Assembly: GCA_024684455.1 (NCBI GenBank)
Contig: JAIKWU010000077.1
Coordinates: forward strand, 62,001-126,000
DNA: 64,000 bases
From: Bacteroidaceae bacterium
GTDB taxonomy: Bacteria > Bacteroidota > Bacteroidia > Bacteroidales > Bacteroidaceae
Reading direction: 5' to 3'
Shown: positions 34,841 through 43,278 of the stretch, one piece after another
Layout of the letters: each line of letters begins with the position of its first letter
Position numbering within the stretch: position 1 is the first letter of the stretch
The notes under the pieces: generated by a model
What the model saw: only the letters and a program-made list of their open reading frames with translations
Databases searched by the model: none
What the model was told of the DNA's origin: nothing
Position numbers and translations under genes: made by a program

Positions 34841-35792
34841 TTTTATAGAGTTAGAACTCCCGACAGGTCGTGAGTGGTATAAGGGTGAGGTCGATGTGGC
34901 ACGATTGAACACTGGGCGAGCCGCTATTTGGCATGCCTTCCGATTGACGAGAGCAAGTGTGATATGGATTCCTTATTATCAATGTGAGTCCGTACGTGAA
35001 TTCCTAACTTTCAAAGGATGTACTATTAAGTATTACCATCAAGACTATAACTTCAACCCGACAGATTTATCTCCAACACAAGATGATGCTGTACTTCTAG
35101 TCAATTACTATGGTATGATGTCGAGCGAGCGAATGAGAATTCTTTCGACAGGATTGCCTCACGTAATTATCGACAATAGCCAAGCGTTTTTTTGCCAACC
35201 TCTTCCCAATGTATATAATATCTATTCCGCTCGAAAGTTTGTGGGTGTGCCTGATGGAGCATACGTTATTGGCAAAGATGCCCAACGATTTACAGAGGAA
35301 TTTCCACAAGGTTATTCAAGCGATACGGCTGACTTTCTTTTCAAGCGTATAGAATATGGTTGTGAAGGAAAAGGGTATAAAGCTCGCTGCATCAACGAGA
35401 ACCGCATAGACCACGAGGATGCAATGCGTATGTCGTCTCTGACACATGCACTTTTGGATGGGACAGACTATGAGCGCAATATTAGGAAACGAAAGGAAAA
35501 CTTTGCGACGGCATGCGAATTGTTTGCCGACATGAACTTAATAGATCCAACAAGGTTTATGGATGAGGATACCATACCGATGGTATATCCACTCGTTGTT
35601 GAAGATGATGCGTTAGTAGATAAGTTGCTTGCAGCAAAGCACTTCCAAGGCCATTGGTGGAAATATATCACCGACGAACTACCGGTTGACACGTTTGAGC
35701 ATTGGTTGTCACGCTACATGATACCCATTACGATTGATCAGCGTTATGGACGTGAAGATTTGAAATACATCAAATCGGTTATACAAGCGTAA
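34824..35792 (+). CDS. Divergent fold-type I aminotransferase-like protein
   Basis: 322 residues. No strong family match by eye, but the order of motifs fits the DegT/DnrJ fold: LNTGRAAIWHAF (phosphate region), IIDNSQAFF (D117 and Q120 in place of DxAQ) and YSARKFVGVPDGAYVI, in which K138 would be the PLP lysine. Shorter than typical sugar aminotransferases (about 370). The start lies inside the WbqC gene; the two probably work together on one sugar. Amino-sugar formation is inferred, not shown. Confidence 0.6.
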   Translation: MKEIGSFIELELPTGREWYKGEVDVARLNTGRAAIWHAFRLTRASVIWIPYYQCESVREFLTFKGCTIKYYHQDYNFNPTDLSPTQDDAVLLVNYYGMMSSERMRILSTGLPHVIIDNSQAFFCQPLPNVYNIYSARKFVGVPDGAYVIGKDAQRFTEEFPQGYSSDTADFLFKRIEYGCEGKGYKARCINENRIDHEDAMRMSSLTHALLDGTDYERNIRKRKENFATACELFADMNLIDPTRFMDEDTIPMVYPLVVEDDALVDKLLAAKHFQGHWWKYITDELPVDTFEHWLSRYMIPITIDQRYGREDLKYIKSVIQA

Positions 35793-35804
35793 TCATGTTA
35801 AGAT

Positions 35805-36428
35805 ATGTATCTTTATTTTAAGCGTTTTTTTGATTGTATTGCCGCGGTGTGTCTATTCATTGTGATTAGTCCTCTGTTCGCTGTACTTGCAATACTGGTG
35901 AGAACTCAATTGGGGAGTCCTATTCTCTTCAAACAGGAACGTAGCGGAAAAGGTGGACGAACCTTCCACATTATGAAATTTCGTACCATGACCAATGCTA
36001 CAGATGAAGAAGGAATTCTGCTGCCTGATGAACAAAGATTCACGGCATTAGGACGGTGGCTTCGTTCAACTTCTCTCGATGAAATACCCGAATTGTTCAA
36101 TATTATTCGTGGTGATATGGCAGTGATCGGTCCCCGTCCCCTGCCTCCACTTTATAACGACTACTTTTCTGAATATGAAACAAGTCGCTTTAAGGTGAGG
36201 GGTGGATTGATACCACCAGAGTCAATGTACTTCGACTCTTTTATCACATGGAACCAACAACTCAAATACGAGGCAGACTATGCCAATAATGTAAGTCTGA
36301 CTCTTGATGTAAAAATCCTTGTCAGTGTTTTTAAGACTATTTTCAAACGTACAGAAACCGATTATGGTAATTATGTGAGAGACGCACTGAATGTGGAACG
36401 AGCTAATTCTAAAACTCAAATAGTATGA
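35805..36428 (+). CDS. Initiating phosphoglycosyl transferase (PglC/WcaJ type)
   Basis: 207 residues, small monotopic form. A re-entrant membrane helix (about 9-33) is followed by RSGKGGRTFHIMKFRTM, TSLDEIPELFNIIRGDMAVI and GPRPLP, the conserved blocks of bacterial sugar transferases; the catalytic D-E pair is in LDEIPEL. It transfers a sugar phosphate from a UDP-sugar to undecaprenyl phosphate, starting the repeat unit. With a PglF-type dehydratase and DegT aminotransferase in the locus, a 2-acetamido-4-amino-trideoxyhexose is a likely first sugar. Confidence 0.9.
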   Translation: MYLYFKRFFDCIAAVCLFIVISPLFAVLAILVRTQLGSPILFKQERSGKGGRTFHIMKFRTMTNATDEEGILLPDEQRFTALGRWLRSTSLDEIPELFNIIRGDMAVIGPRPLPPLYNDYFSEYETSRFKVRGGLIPPESMYFDSFITWNQQLKYEADYANNVSLTLDVKILVSVFKTIFKRTETDYGNYVRDALNVERANSKTQIV

Positions 36429-37099
36429 ATATCCTTTTTATTGCCCCACATGCTGATGACGAGGTGCTTGGCTGTGGTGCCACGATGGCTAAAGCTGCCA
36501 AAGATGGCCACAACGTTTATGTATTGATTTGTACCAATGCCAACAATGGAGCTCCTGAATTGTTTAGCAAAGATCTGATGGTTCAAGTAAGGAACGAGGC
36601 AAGAATCGCCCATCAATCTCTTGGGGTAAAGGAGACATTTTTTCAGGAATTTCCTGCCCCCATGCTTGATCAGGTACCTCAATTCAGAATTACAAAAGAA
36701 ATCGTGAAAGTGATACGTCAGCTAAACATTGATACTGTTTATATGCCGCATAGAGGAGACCGACATGTTGACCATACGGTGATACACGATTGTGCTATGG
36801 TGGCTTGTCGTCCCTTGGCCAACAATACGGTAAAACATGCTTATGCCTATGAGGCGCTTTCCGAGACGGAATGGGGTGAGCCTACAGCAGCCAACGCTTT
36901 TATCCCGACTAAGTATCATACGTTTTCTGTAGAGGAATTTGAAGCAAAATTACATGCTATGGAATGTTTCAAGACTCAACTATATGAATTCCCTGCAGCC
37001 CGCTCTCTCGAAGCTGTTGAAGCGTTGGGTAAGTATAGGGGATCGAATGTGTCTGCAATGCGTGCAGAAGCTTTTGAAGTACTACGAGATATTGATTAA
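36425..37099 (+). CDS. PIG-L/LmbE-family deacetylase
   Basis: 224 residues. The zinc motif PHADDEVLGCG (H9, D11, D12) and the second site RHVDHTVIHD are present. Family members remove N-acetyl groups from sugars such as GlcNAc. It overlaps the phosphoglycosyl transferase gene by 4 bases and opens the block of acyl-related genes, so it may free the amine that later receives a different acyl group; inference. Confidence 0.87.
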   Translation: MNILFIAPHADDEVLGCGATMAKAAKDGHNVYVLICTNANNGAPELFSKDLMVQVRNEARIAHQSLGVKETFFQEFPAPMLDQVPQFRITKEIVKVIRQLNIDTVYMPHRGDRHVDHTVIHDCAMVACRPLANNTVKHAYAYEALSETEWGEPTAANAFIPTKYHTFSVEEFEAKLHAMECFKTQLYEFPAARSLEAVEALGKYRGSNVSAMRAEAFEVLRDID

Positions 37100-37103
37100 G
37101 GTG

Positions 37104-37931
37104 ATGGGGCATTTCAAACTAATGATACTCGCAGCCGATCCTCAATCGGCTATCGCGGCTCAACAAGCAGGCATAGACCGCGTGTTCTATGATCTTGAGT
37201 TCATAGGCAAGTCCGAACGGCAGCATGGACGCAATACCGTAAAATCAAATAACAAAATTGATGACATTCCTGCTGTACGCAAAGTGCTGACAACATCGGA
37301 ATTGCTTGTGCGTACCAACCCTATTCATGCTTACACTCATGATGAAGTGGAGAAGGCTATCGCATACGGGGCAGACGTTCTTATGCTTCCAATGGTTCTT
37401 GATCAGCATGATGTGGAACAATATGTGGACATGGTGGCGGGACGTGCTCGTGTGTGTATCATGATTGAGACCGCTGCTGCTATGGCTCGACTTGATAAAA
37501 TTCTTGCTGTTAAGGGCGTGGATGAACTTTTTATTGGTCTCAACGACTTACATATCAGCATGGGGCTAACGTTTATGTTTGAACTTCTCAGTGGAGGATT
37601 GGTGGAATATATTGCCGAGAAATGTCATCGTGCAGGTATGCCTTTCGGTTTTGGTGGTATCGCTCGTATTGGCGAAGGAGATTTACCGTCGGACTATATT
37701 CTCGGTGAACATGTGCGTCTCGGTTCTTCGTCGGTCATCCTTTCACGCACGTTCAAAGGTGTGCCTGGTGTTGATGCTAATGCCCACAAGATTGACCTTG
37801 GCGAAGAAGTTGAGAAAGTACGTCGTCGTTGGAATGAAATCCTGTTATGGACAGATGCTGACCATTCGGATAATCGAAAAAGCATAGTTGAAGCTGTTGA
37901 TAAAGTGGTTTATAAAATACAAAACAGATAA
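37104..37931 (+). CDS. HpcH/HpaI aldolase-family protein
   Basis: 275 residues from ATG 37104; the frame is open upstream into the PIG-L gene but that part has no match. Motifs: FYDLEFIGKSERQHGRNTV (metal and substrate region), VCIMIETAAAMARLDKIL (glutamate ligand) and GLNDLHISMG (aspartate ligand). Enzymes of this family add or remove pyruvate or acetyl units by aldol or lyase chemistry. Its presence between a deacetylase and acyltransferases is unusual for a capsule locus and suggests synthesis of a special acid. Confidence 0.8.
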   Translation: MGHFKLMILAADPQSAIAAQQAGIDRVFYDLEFIGKSERQHGRNTVKSNNKIDDIPAVRKVLTTSELLVRTNPIHAYTHDEVEKAIAYGADVLMLPMVLDQHDVEQYVDMVAGRARVCIMIETAAAMARLDKILAVKGVDELFIGLNDLHISMGLTFMFELLSGGLVEYIAEKCHRAGMPFGFGGIARIGEGDLPSDYILGEHVRLGSSSVILSRTFKGVPGVDANAHKIDLGEEVEKVRRRWNEILLWTDADHSDNRKSIVEAVDKVVYKIQNR

Positions 37932-37934
37932 CGT

Positions 37935-38261
37935 ATGAATCTCTATGGAGCGAGTGGACATAGTAAGGTTGTGAGAGGAATCGTTGAAGCGGCAGGAGTT
38001 TCTGTCGGTGAGAGTTTATGGGTTGGTGCAGGAGCCACAGTCATTCCTAGTATTCGTATCGGGGCATGGAACCTCATTAGTGCTGGCTGTGTCGTGGTTG
38101 AAGATATTCCAGATAGTGTACTTGCATACGGCAACTCATGCAGAGTGGCAAGGGTAATACAATATAACATATTGAGTAGCAACAATTTATGGGAACGAGA
38201 TAATACAGGCATAGAGTTTGCCGCGCGTTTCTCATACAGTGAAAGGAGGAAGGCGGCATGA
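37935..38261 (+). pseudogene. NeuD/PglD acyltransferase with internal deletion
   Basis: 108 residues against about 205-215 for the family. The first 21 residues (MNLYGASGHSKVVRGIVEAA) are the normal nucleotide-loop start; the next (VSVGESLWVGAGATVIPSIR and onwards to VLAYGNSCRVARVI) are the end of the left-handed helix. The middle, including most of the helix with the catalytic histidine, is missing, and the reading frame is kept. It is therefore probably a non-functional remnant, with the intact gene directly downstream taking over. Start of the next gene overlaps its stop by 4 bases. Confidence 0.78.
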
Positions 38262-38893
38262 AAGACATTGCAATCTTCGGGGCAGGTGGTTTTGGTCGTG
38301 AGGTAGCCTGTCTGATAAATATAATAAATGGATGTGAGCCCACATGGAATTTGATTGGTTTCTTTGATGAAGTCAAGGAGATTGGGACACGTAATGAATA
38401 TGGTGAAATACTAGGTGGCATTGACGTAGTGAATGAGTGGGAGAAACCTCTTGCACTCGTTATTGCAATAGGTGACCCACACAGCGTAAAGCATATTGTA
38501 GAAAATGTCAATAATGCACAGATTGATTATCCCAATCTTATTGCGCCAGATACAATATTTCTTGATAGAAAGAACATTACTTTCGGTCGCGGTAATATTG
38601 TGTGTTCACGCTGTCTGTTTTCTACAAATGTACGGATTGGTGACTTTAACACATTCAATGGCTACATAACAGTTGGACATGATTCTACGTTTGGAGACTT
38701 CAATTCCTTAATGCCTGCCGTGAGAATATCTGGCGAGGTAAATGTAGGAAATGAGAATTTTTTTGGAGTAGATGCCGTGGTCATTCAACATATTAATATA
38801 GGAAACAGAACAAGGATTGGGGCAAATAGCCTTATTATTCGTAAGACAAAGGATGACAACACCTACGTATGCCCTCCTACGGATATTTTATAA
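38258..38893 (+). CDS. NeuD/PglD-type sugar N-acyltransferase
   Basis: 211 residues, full length. An N-terminal Rossmann-like part (IAIFGAGGFGREVACLINII) is followed by a left-handed beta-helix from about residue 90 (ITFGRGNIVCSRCLF) to the end. The family acylates amines on UDP-4-amino-sugars with acetyl-CoA or, in some members, longer acyl groups. A good Shine-Dalgarno-like AGGAGG lies 9-14 bases before the ATG. The C-terminus ends early (TYVCPPTDIL) without the usual GxPAK motif. It is followed by an acyl carrier protein, a candidate acyl donor. Confidence 0.83.
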   Translation: MKDIAIFGAGGFGREVACLINIINGCEPTWNLIGFFDEVKEIGTRNEYGEILGGIDVVNEWEKPLALVIAIGDPHSVKHIVENVNNAQIDYPNLIAPDTIFLDRKNITFGRGNIVCSRCLFSTNVRIGDFNTFNGYITVGHDSTFGDFNSLMPAVRISGEVNVGNENFFGVDAVVIQHINIGNRTRIGANSLIIRKTKDDNTYVCPPTDIL

Positions 38894-38912
38894 ACTCAAA
38901 ATGCATTACATT

Positions 38913-39140
38913 ATGGAACTTAACGATTTTATTGCAAATTTTGCAGATCAGTTTGATGAAACTGATGCTTCAGAGATTCAGGCAGATACGCGTTTCCACG
39001 ATTTGGAGGAGTGGAGTTCACTCACAGCAATGGGCATAATAGCCATGGTAAGAACCAAGTATGATAAGGCTGTGACAGGTCGCGAAATCCGTGACTGTGA
39101 AACTGTCGAAGATATCTTCAATATGATTGCTGCCAAGTAA
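38913..39140 (+). CDS. Acyl carrier protein
   Basis: 75 residues from ATG 38913 (MELNDFIANFADQFDETDAS); an ATG four codons earlier is also possible. Acidic four-helix ACP with the phosphopantetheine serine at S36 in LEEWSSLTAM (W-S-S-L instead of D-S-L). It is separate from the housekeeping ACP, which would be found with fabF. Its stop shares one base with the start of the reductase gene, so they are co-translated. Likely carries the acyl group made by the two enzymes encoded next. Confidence 0.85.
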   Translation: MELNDFIANFADQFDETDASEIQADTRFHDLEEWSSLTAMGIIAMVRTKYDKAVTGREIRDCETVEDIFNMIAAK

Positions 39141-39883
39141 TGGAAACGTTCAATCCTTTCTCACTTGAAGGAAAGACCGTGTTGGTAACGGGTGCTTCGG
39201 CTGGTATTGGTCGAGGCATTGCGGTTACTTGTGCCAAGATGGGTGCCATGGTTGTTATTAACGGCCGCAACGAACAGAGAGTTAAAGAAACGCTTGGGAT
39301 GATGGATGGTAGAGAGCACCTTCTTGCCGTGGGAGATTTGACAGATGCCGAAGCCATTATTCAGCTTGTAGGGGACTTGCCCAAACTTGACGGTATAGTC
39401 CATTGTGCCGGCATTGGTACTCGGGTATTATGTCGAAATGTAGCGGAAACAGATATTGACGAAGTTTTCAACACAAATTTCAAAGCTCCTGTTCTCTTAC
39501 AAACAGAAATACTCCGACAAAAGAAACTAAACAAAGGCGGAAGCATTGTTTTCATTGCGTCCATCTCAAATGAATCCCCAAGTGTGGGTAACGCGCTATA
39601 TGCAGCTTCAAAAGGTGCTGTTATAGCATACGCCAATTGCTTGCAATTGGAACTGGCTCCTCGTCAAATTCGTGTCAACTGTATCAGCCCAGCAATGGTA
39701 TGGACCGATTTAATCTTCAAAGGTGGACTTACAGAAGACGAATTACACGAAGACGAACAAAAATACCCATTAAAGCGTTATGGCAGGCCCGAAGATATTG
39801 CAAACCTTACAGTGTATCTTCTCTCCGACGCATCCGTATGGATGACTGGAAGCAATGTCAAAATTACTGGTGGATCAAACTAA
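39140..39883 (+). CDS. SDR-family 3-oxoacyl-ACP-reductase-like enzyme
   Basis: 247 residues, FabG size. TGASAGIG (17-24) binds the cofactor; NTN-like loop, the serine in FIASISN and the YAASK pair form the active site; ISPAMVWTDL follows. Next to a carrier protein and a ketosynthase, the probable role is reduction of a 3-keto-acyl-ACP to a 3-hydroxyacyl-ACP. A sugar-ketone substrate remains possible since SDR enzymes also act on nucleotide sugars. Confidence 0.83.
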   Translation: METFNPFSLEGKTVLVTGASAGIGRGIAVTCAKMGAMVVINGRNEQRVKETLGMMDGREHLLAVGDLTDAEAIIQLVGDLPKLDGIVHCAGIGTRVLCRNVAETDIDEVFNTNFKAPVLLQTEILRQKKLNKGGSIVFIASISNESPSVGNALYAASKGAVIAYANCLQLELAPRQIRVNCISPAMVWTDLIFKGGLTEDELHEDEQKYPLKRYGRPEDIANLTVYLLSDASVWMTGSNVKITGGSN

Positions 39884-39894
39884 TTAATTTTATT

Positions 39895-40896
39895 ATGGCA
39901 TACATCAAAGCAATTTCATATTACCTTCCAGAGACGATTCTTACCAATGAAGCGTTGGTCGAGGAATTTCCAGAATGGAGTGTCGAGAAGGTGGCTGCTA
40001 AAGTGGGTGTAAACACCAGACATCTGACTGCGTCAAATGAGACAGCGGGTGACATGGCAGAGAAGGCTGCACGCAAACTATTTGTGGAGTATCACGTTGA
40101 CCCCTCAACAATTGATTTCGTACTGCTTTGCACACAAAGCCCAGACTATTTCCTGCCCTCCACCGCTTGTGTCCTACAAGATCGGTTGGGAATACCGACA
40201 ACTGCTGGTGCATTTGACTACAACCTTGGCTGTTCGGGATGTGTATATGGCATGGCGGTTGCCAAAGGCTTGATTGTTGCTGGAATCGCAAAGAATATAC
40301 TATTGTTGACTTCGGAAACGTATCAGAAGTATCTGCACCCATCGGACAAGAGCAATCGTTCCATCTTTGGTGATGGTGCTGCTGCATGTCTTATATCGAC
40401 AGAAGGTTTTGCCGAGATAGGTAAGTTTGATTTTGGAACAGATGGCAGTGGTTATCGACATTTGATTGTCGAAACAGGTGCTTCACGTCAAAAGGAAAGG
40501 ACAGGACGAGAAAGTACAGATGATGATGGACATGTTCGTCGTGAGGACTATCTATACATGGATGGTTCGGCCATCTTCAATTTTACACTCGACTCCGTGC
40601 CAGTTATGATGGAGAACATTCTTGCCAAAAATCAGATTGATAAGGATGCTGTTGACTACTACATTTTCCATCAGGCCAATAAGTTTATGCTCAACACAAT
40701 AAGAAAGGTATGTGCCCTGCCCAAAGATAAGTTTTATATCAATCTCGAGAATACAGGAAATACGGTAAGTTCAACCGTATTGATAGCACTGAAAGATTGT
40801 CTCGCCAACGGAACCTTACAAAAGGGTATGAATGTGATGGTGACAGGTTTTGGCGTGGGACTAAGTTGGGGCGGAACGATGTTGAAATTCCAGTAA
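39895..40896 (+). CDS. 3-oxoacyl-ACP synthase III (KAS III)-like enzyme
   Basis: 333 residues from ATG 39895; an upstream extension runs inside the SDR gene and is rejected. The catalytic triad is complete: C113 in NLGCSGCVYG, H259 in FHQAN, N289 in NTGNTVSS. FabH-type enzymes condense an acyl-CoA with malonyl-ACP. Located after a dedicated ACP and a reductase, it could make a short 3-keto-acyl-ACP for later reduction and transfer to a sugar. It is not near other fatty-acid genes, which argues against a housekeeping role. Confidence 0.87.
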   Translation: MAYIKAISYYLPETILTNEALVEEFPEWSVEKVAAKVGVNTRHLTASNETAGDMAEKAARKLFVEYHVDPSTIDFVLLCTQSPDYFLPSTACVLQDRLGIPTTAGAFDYNLGCSGCVYGMAVAKGLIVAGIAKNILLLTSETYQKYLHPSDKSNRSIFGDGAAACLISTEGFAEIGKFDFGTDGSGYRHLIVETGASRQKERTGRESTDDDGHVRREDYLYMDGSAIFNFTLDSVPVMMENILAKNQIDKDAVDYYIFHQANKFMLNTIRKVCALPKDKFYINLENTGNTVSSTVLIALKDCLANGTLQKGMNVMVTGFGVGLSWGGTMLKFQ

Positions 40897-40908
40897 TCAA
40901 ACAGATAT

Positions 40909-42192
40909 ATGGCAAACAGAATTTACCTTTGCCTTGCTCACATGAGTGAAGCAGGTTGGGAACAGAAGTATGTGAAGGAGGCTTTCGACACGAACTGGGT
41001 GGTGCCGCTCGGTCCGAACGTGAATGCGTTCGAGGAAGATTTGCGTGACTTCGTCATAAAAGTTAAAGGTGAAAAGTTAAAAGGTAAGAACGGTTTAGTG
41101 GAGAAGCAGGTCGTTGCCCTGAGTTCTGGTACGGCTGCGGTTCATCTTGGACTGCTGGCCTGTGGCGTGGGTCCTGGCGATGAAGTGTTAGTGCAAAGTT
41201 TCACATTCTGTGCATCGACACACCCGATTACGTATTTGGGGGCCACGCCTGTAATGGTGGATTCCGAACCAGAGACATGGAACATAGACCCGCATTTGCT
41301 GGAAGAGGCTATCAAGGATAGGATTGTGAAGACGGGTAAGAAGCCTAAGGCCATTGTTCCTGTCTATTTATATGGTATGCCTGCCAAGATTGATGAAATT
41401 ATGGCTGTTGCTAATAAATATGAGATTCCTGTAGTGGAGGATGCTGCCGAGGGTTTCGGCTCAAGTTATCACGGCCAGGTGTGCGGTACTTTCGGCGAGT
41501 ATGGTGTGCTTTCGTTCAACGGCAACAAGATGATAACGACATCAGGCGGCGGGGCCCTCATTTGTCCATCCGAGGCAGCGAAGAGCAAGATAATGTGGTA
41601 TGCCACTCAGGCCCGTGAGGCATATCCATATTATCAGCATGAGTCCATCGGCTACAACTACCGTCTGTCGAATGTGTGTGCTGGCATTGGTCGCGGCCAG
41701 ATGAAGGTTGTTGACAAGCATATAGCACGTCACCGTCAGATTGCTGCTATGTATGAAGAGGCCTTCAAGGACTTTGACGGCATTGAGTTCCACAAGGAGA
41801 TGGAAGGTACGGCGAGCAACTATTGGCTGAACACAATCCTTCTTGACGAACAGTTGAAAGTTAAAAACGAAGATCTTGCGTATGCAGAGGCTGTGCAAGG
41901 TGCTGTTGGTGGTGCTGCCGGTGTAGTTCATGGTGGAGGAAGTGTCCATACAGACTGCGAGCCCAACCGAAATGTCGAGGCTATGCGATTGAACTTAGAC
42001 AAAGAAGGTATTGAGAGCCGTCCGCTTTGGAAACCGATGCATAAACAGCCTGTTTATCAGAATGTTCCAGTATACGTAAACGGAGTGTCTGAAAGCCTGT
42101 TCAAACGAGGACTCTGTCTGCCGAGCGGACCGATGGTTACTGATGAGGATGTGGAACGAATCATTCGTACCATTAAAGACAATGTGCTGTAA
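40909..42192 (+). CDS. DegT/DnrJ/EryC1 sugar aminotransferase
   Basis: 427 residues, PLP-dependent fold-type I. SSGTAAVHLGL, VEDAAEGFGS and the PLP lysine K207 in SFNGNKMITTSGGG are standard. It would aminate the 4-keto sugar made by the PglF-type dehydratase at 43279. The protein is about 50 residues longer than usual because of two inserts: residues 51-66 (KVKGEKLKGKNGLVEK), encoded by short A-rich repeats, and about 318-353, a Gly/Ala/Val-rich segment. Both appear to lie in surface loops and keep the frame. Confidence 0.9.
   Translation: MANRIYLCLAHMSEAGWEQKYVKEAFDTNWVVPLGPNVNAFEEDLRDFVIKVKGEKLKGKNGLVEKQVVALSSGTAAVHLGLLACGVGPGDEVLVQSFTFCASTHPITYLGATPVMVDSEPETWNIDPHLLEEAIKDRIVKTGKKPKAIVPVYLYGMPAKIDEIMAVANKYEIPVVEDAAEGFGSSYHGQVCGTFGEYGVLSFNGNKMITTSGGGALICPSEAAKSKIMWYATQAREAYPYYQHESIGYNYRLSNVCAGIGRGQMKVVDKHIARHRQIAAMYEEAFKDFDGIEFHKEMEGTASNYWLNTILLDEQLKVKNEDLAYAEAVQGAVGGAAGVVHGGGSVHTDCEPNRNVEAMRLNLDKEGIESRPLWKPMHKQPVYQNVPVYVNGVSESLFKRGLCLPSGPMVTDEDVERIIRTIKDNVL
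41058..41090 (+). repeat. Imperfect A-rich repeat within aminotransferase gene
   Basis: Two related copies, AAAAGTTAAAGGTG and AAAAGTTAAAAGGTAAG, encode the first insert of the aminotransferase. Confidence 0.7.
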
Positions 42193-43262
42193 TGGCAGAT
42201 AATACTATCAAATTATTCTTTGAACTGATCAAAATTGCTGTTGGCAATCAAAAAGAGTTGTCAAAGGCTCCTTCTGACGATGAATGGAGCCAACTTTTAT
42301 ATTTAGCAAAAAAACAGACTCTGATAGGTATTTGCTTTTCTGCCATAGAACAGTTGCCTATTCATCAACGTCCTCCCAAAGACATCATTCTCACATGGTT
42401 TGCTCTAACGAATCGGATAGAAAAGCGCAACCATGTCATGAATCAAAGAACACAGGAGGCTGTGAACTTTTTTCGGAATAAGGGTTTCAAGGCCGTCGTC
42501 TTAAAAGGTCAAGGAATAGGACAACTGTATCCTGTTCCCGAACGACGTATCAGCGGCGACATTGACGTTTGGTTAGATGGAGGACGTAAACGTATCTATG
42601 AGTTTGCAAGACAATTTGACAAAGACGGAAAACTTTATGGCGTCAACTACCACCATGTTCATCTCCATTTGTTTGAAGACGTTGAGGTTGAAGTGCATAT
42701 CTATCCGTCTTACATGAATAATCCATTCCTAAACCATCGCCTTCACCAATTCTGTAAGCAGTATCCTCCTGTTAATGACTCCATGACGCCTTCTATGGCA
42801 TTCAACCGTGTATTTATCTTACTGCATTGCTTCGACCACCTTACTGGTCATGGTGTGGGCTTGCGACAGGTTATGGACTACTACTATGTTCTGAAACAAG
42901 GTTTTACTGAACAAGAAAAGTCAGAAACACTGGTATGGCTCAAAAAACTTCATTTGACGACCTTTGCTGCCGCCATGATGTGGGTTATGAAGGAAGTCTT
43001 TGGTTTAGAAGATGAGTATCTGCTTCTTGCTCCCAACGAAAAAGAAGGCCGTTTTCTGCTCGAAGAGATTTGTCATACTGGTAACATGGGGCATTACGAT
43101 GAACGTCACTGGGGTTCGTTGAAAACACCTTTTTCCCGTTTCTTGTACAATATACACCGTGACACTCACTTCGTATTGCATTATCCGCAAGAAGTGTTAT
43201 GGCAACCGTTTTTCAACATATATTTATATACATGGCGACTCGTCAAAGGTTTGAATCATTAG
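42192..43262 (+). CDS. Uncharacterised nucleotidyltransferase-family protein
   Basis: 356 residues. KAVVLKGQGIGQLYPVPERR then ISGDIDVWLDGG (about 99-130) is the signature of the NTP_transf_5 family, with the two aspartates of GDIDVW as likely metal ligands; VEVEVHIYP would supply the third. Proteins of this type are frequent in Bacteroidetes capsule loci but have no proven activity. It starts within the stop codon of the aminotransferase gene. Confidence 0.78.
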   Translation: MADNTIKLFFELIKIAVGNQKELSKAPSDDEWSQLLYLAKKQTLIGICFSAIEQLPIHQRPPKDIILTWFALTNRIEKRNHVMNQRTQEAVNFFRNKGFKAVVLKGQGIGQLYPVPERRISGDIDVWLDGGRKRIYEFARQFDKDGKLYGVNYHHVHLHLFEDVEVEVHIYPSYMNNPFLNHRLHQFCKQYPPVNDSMTPSMAFNRVFILLHCFDHLTGHGVGLRQVMDYYYVLKQGFTEQEKSETLVWLKKLHLTTFAAAMMWVMKEVFGLEDEYLLLAPNEKEGRFLLEEICHTGNMGHYDERHWGSLKTPFSRFLYNIHRDTHFVLHYPQEVLWQPFFNIYLYTWRLVKGLNH

Positions 43263-43278
43263 ACAAAAACATAACATC

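Noticed and set aside
37104-37931. Longer HpcH/HpaI frame beginning at 36939.
   Set aside because: The extra 55 residues overlap the PIG-L gene and do not fit the family.
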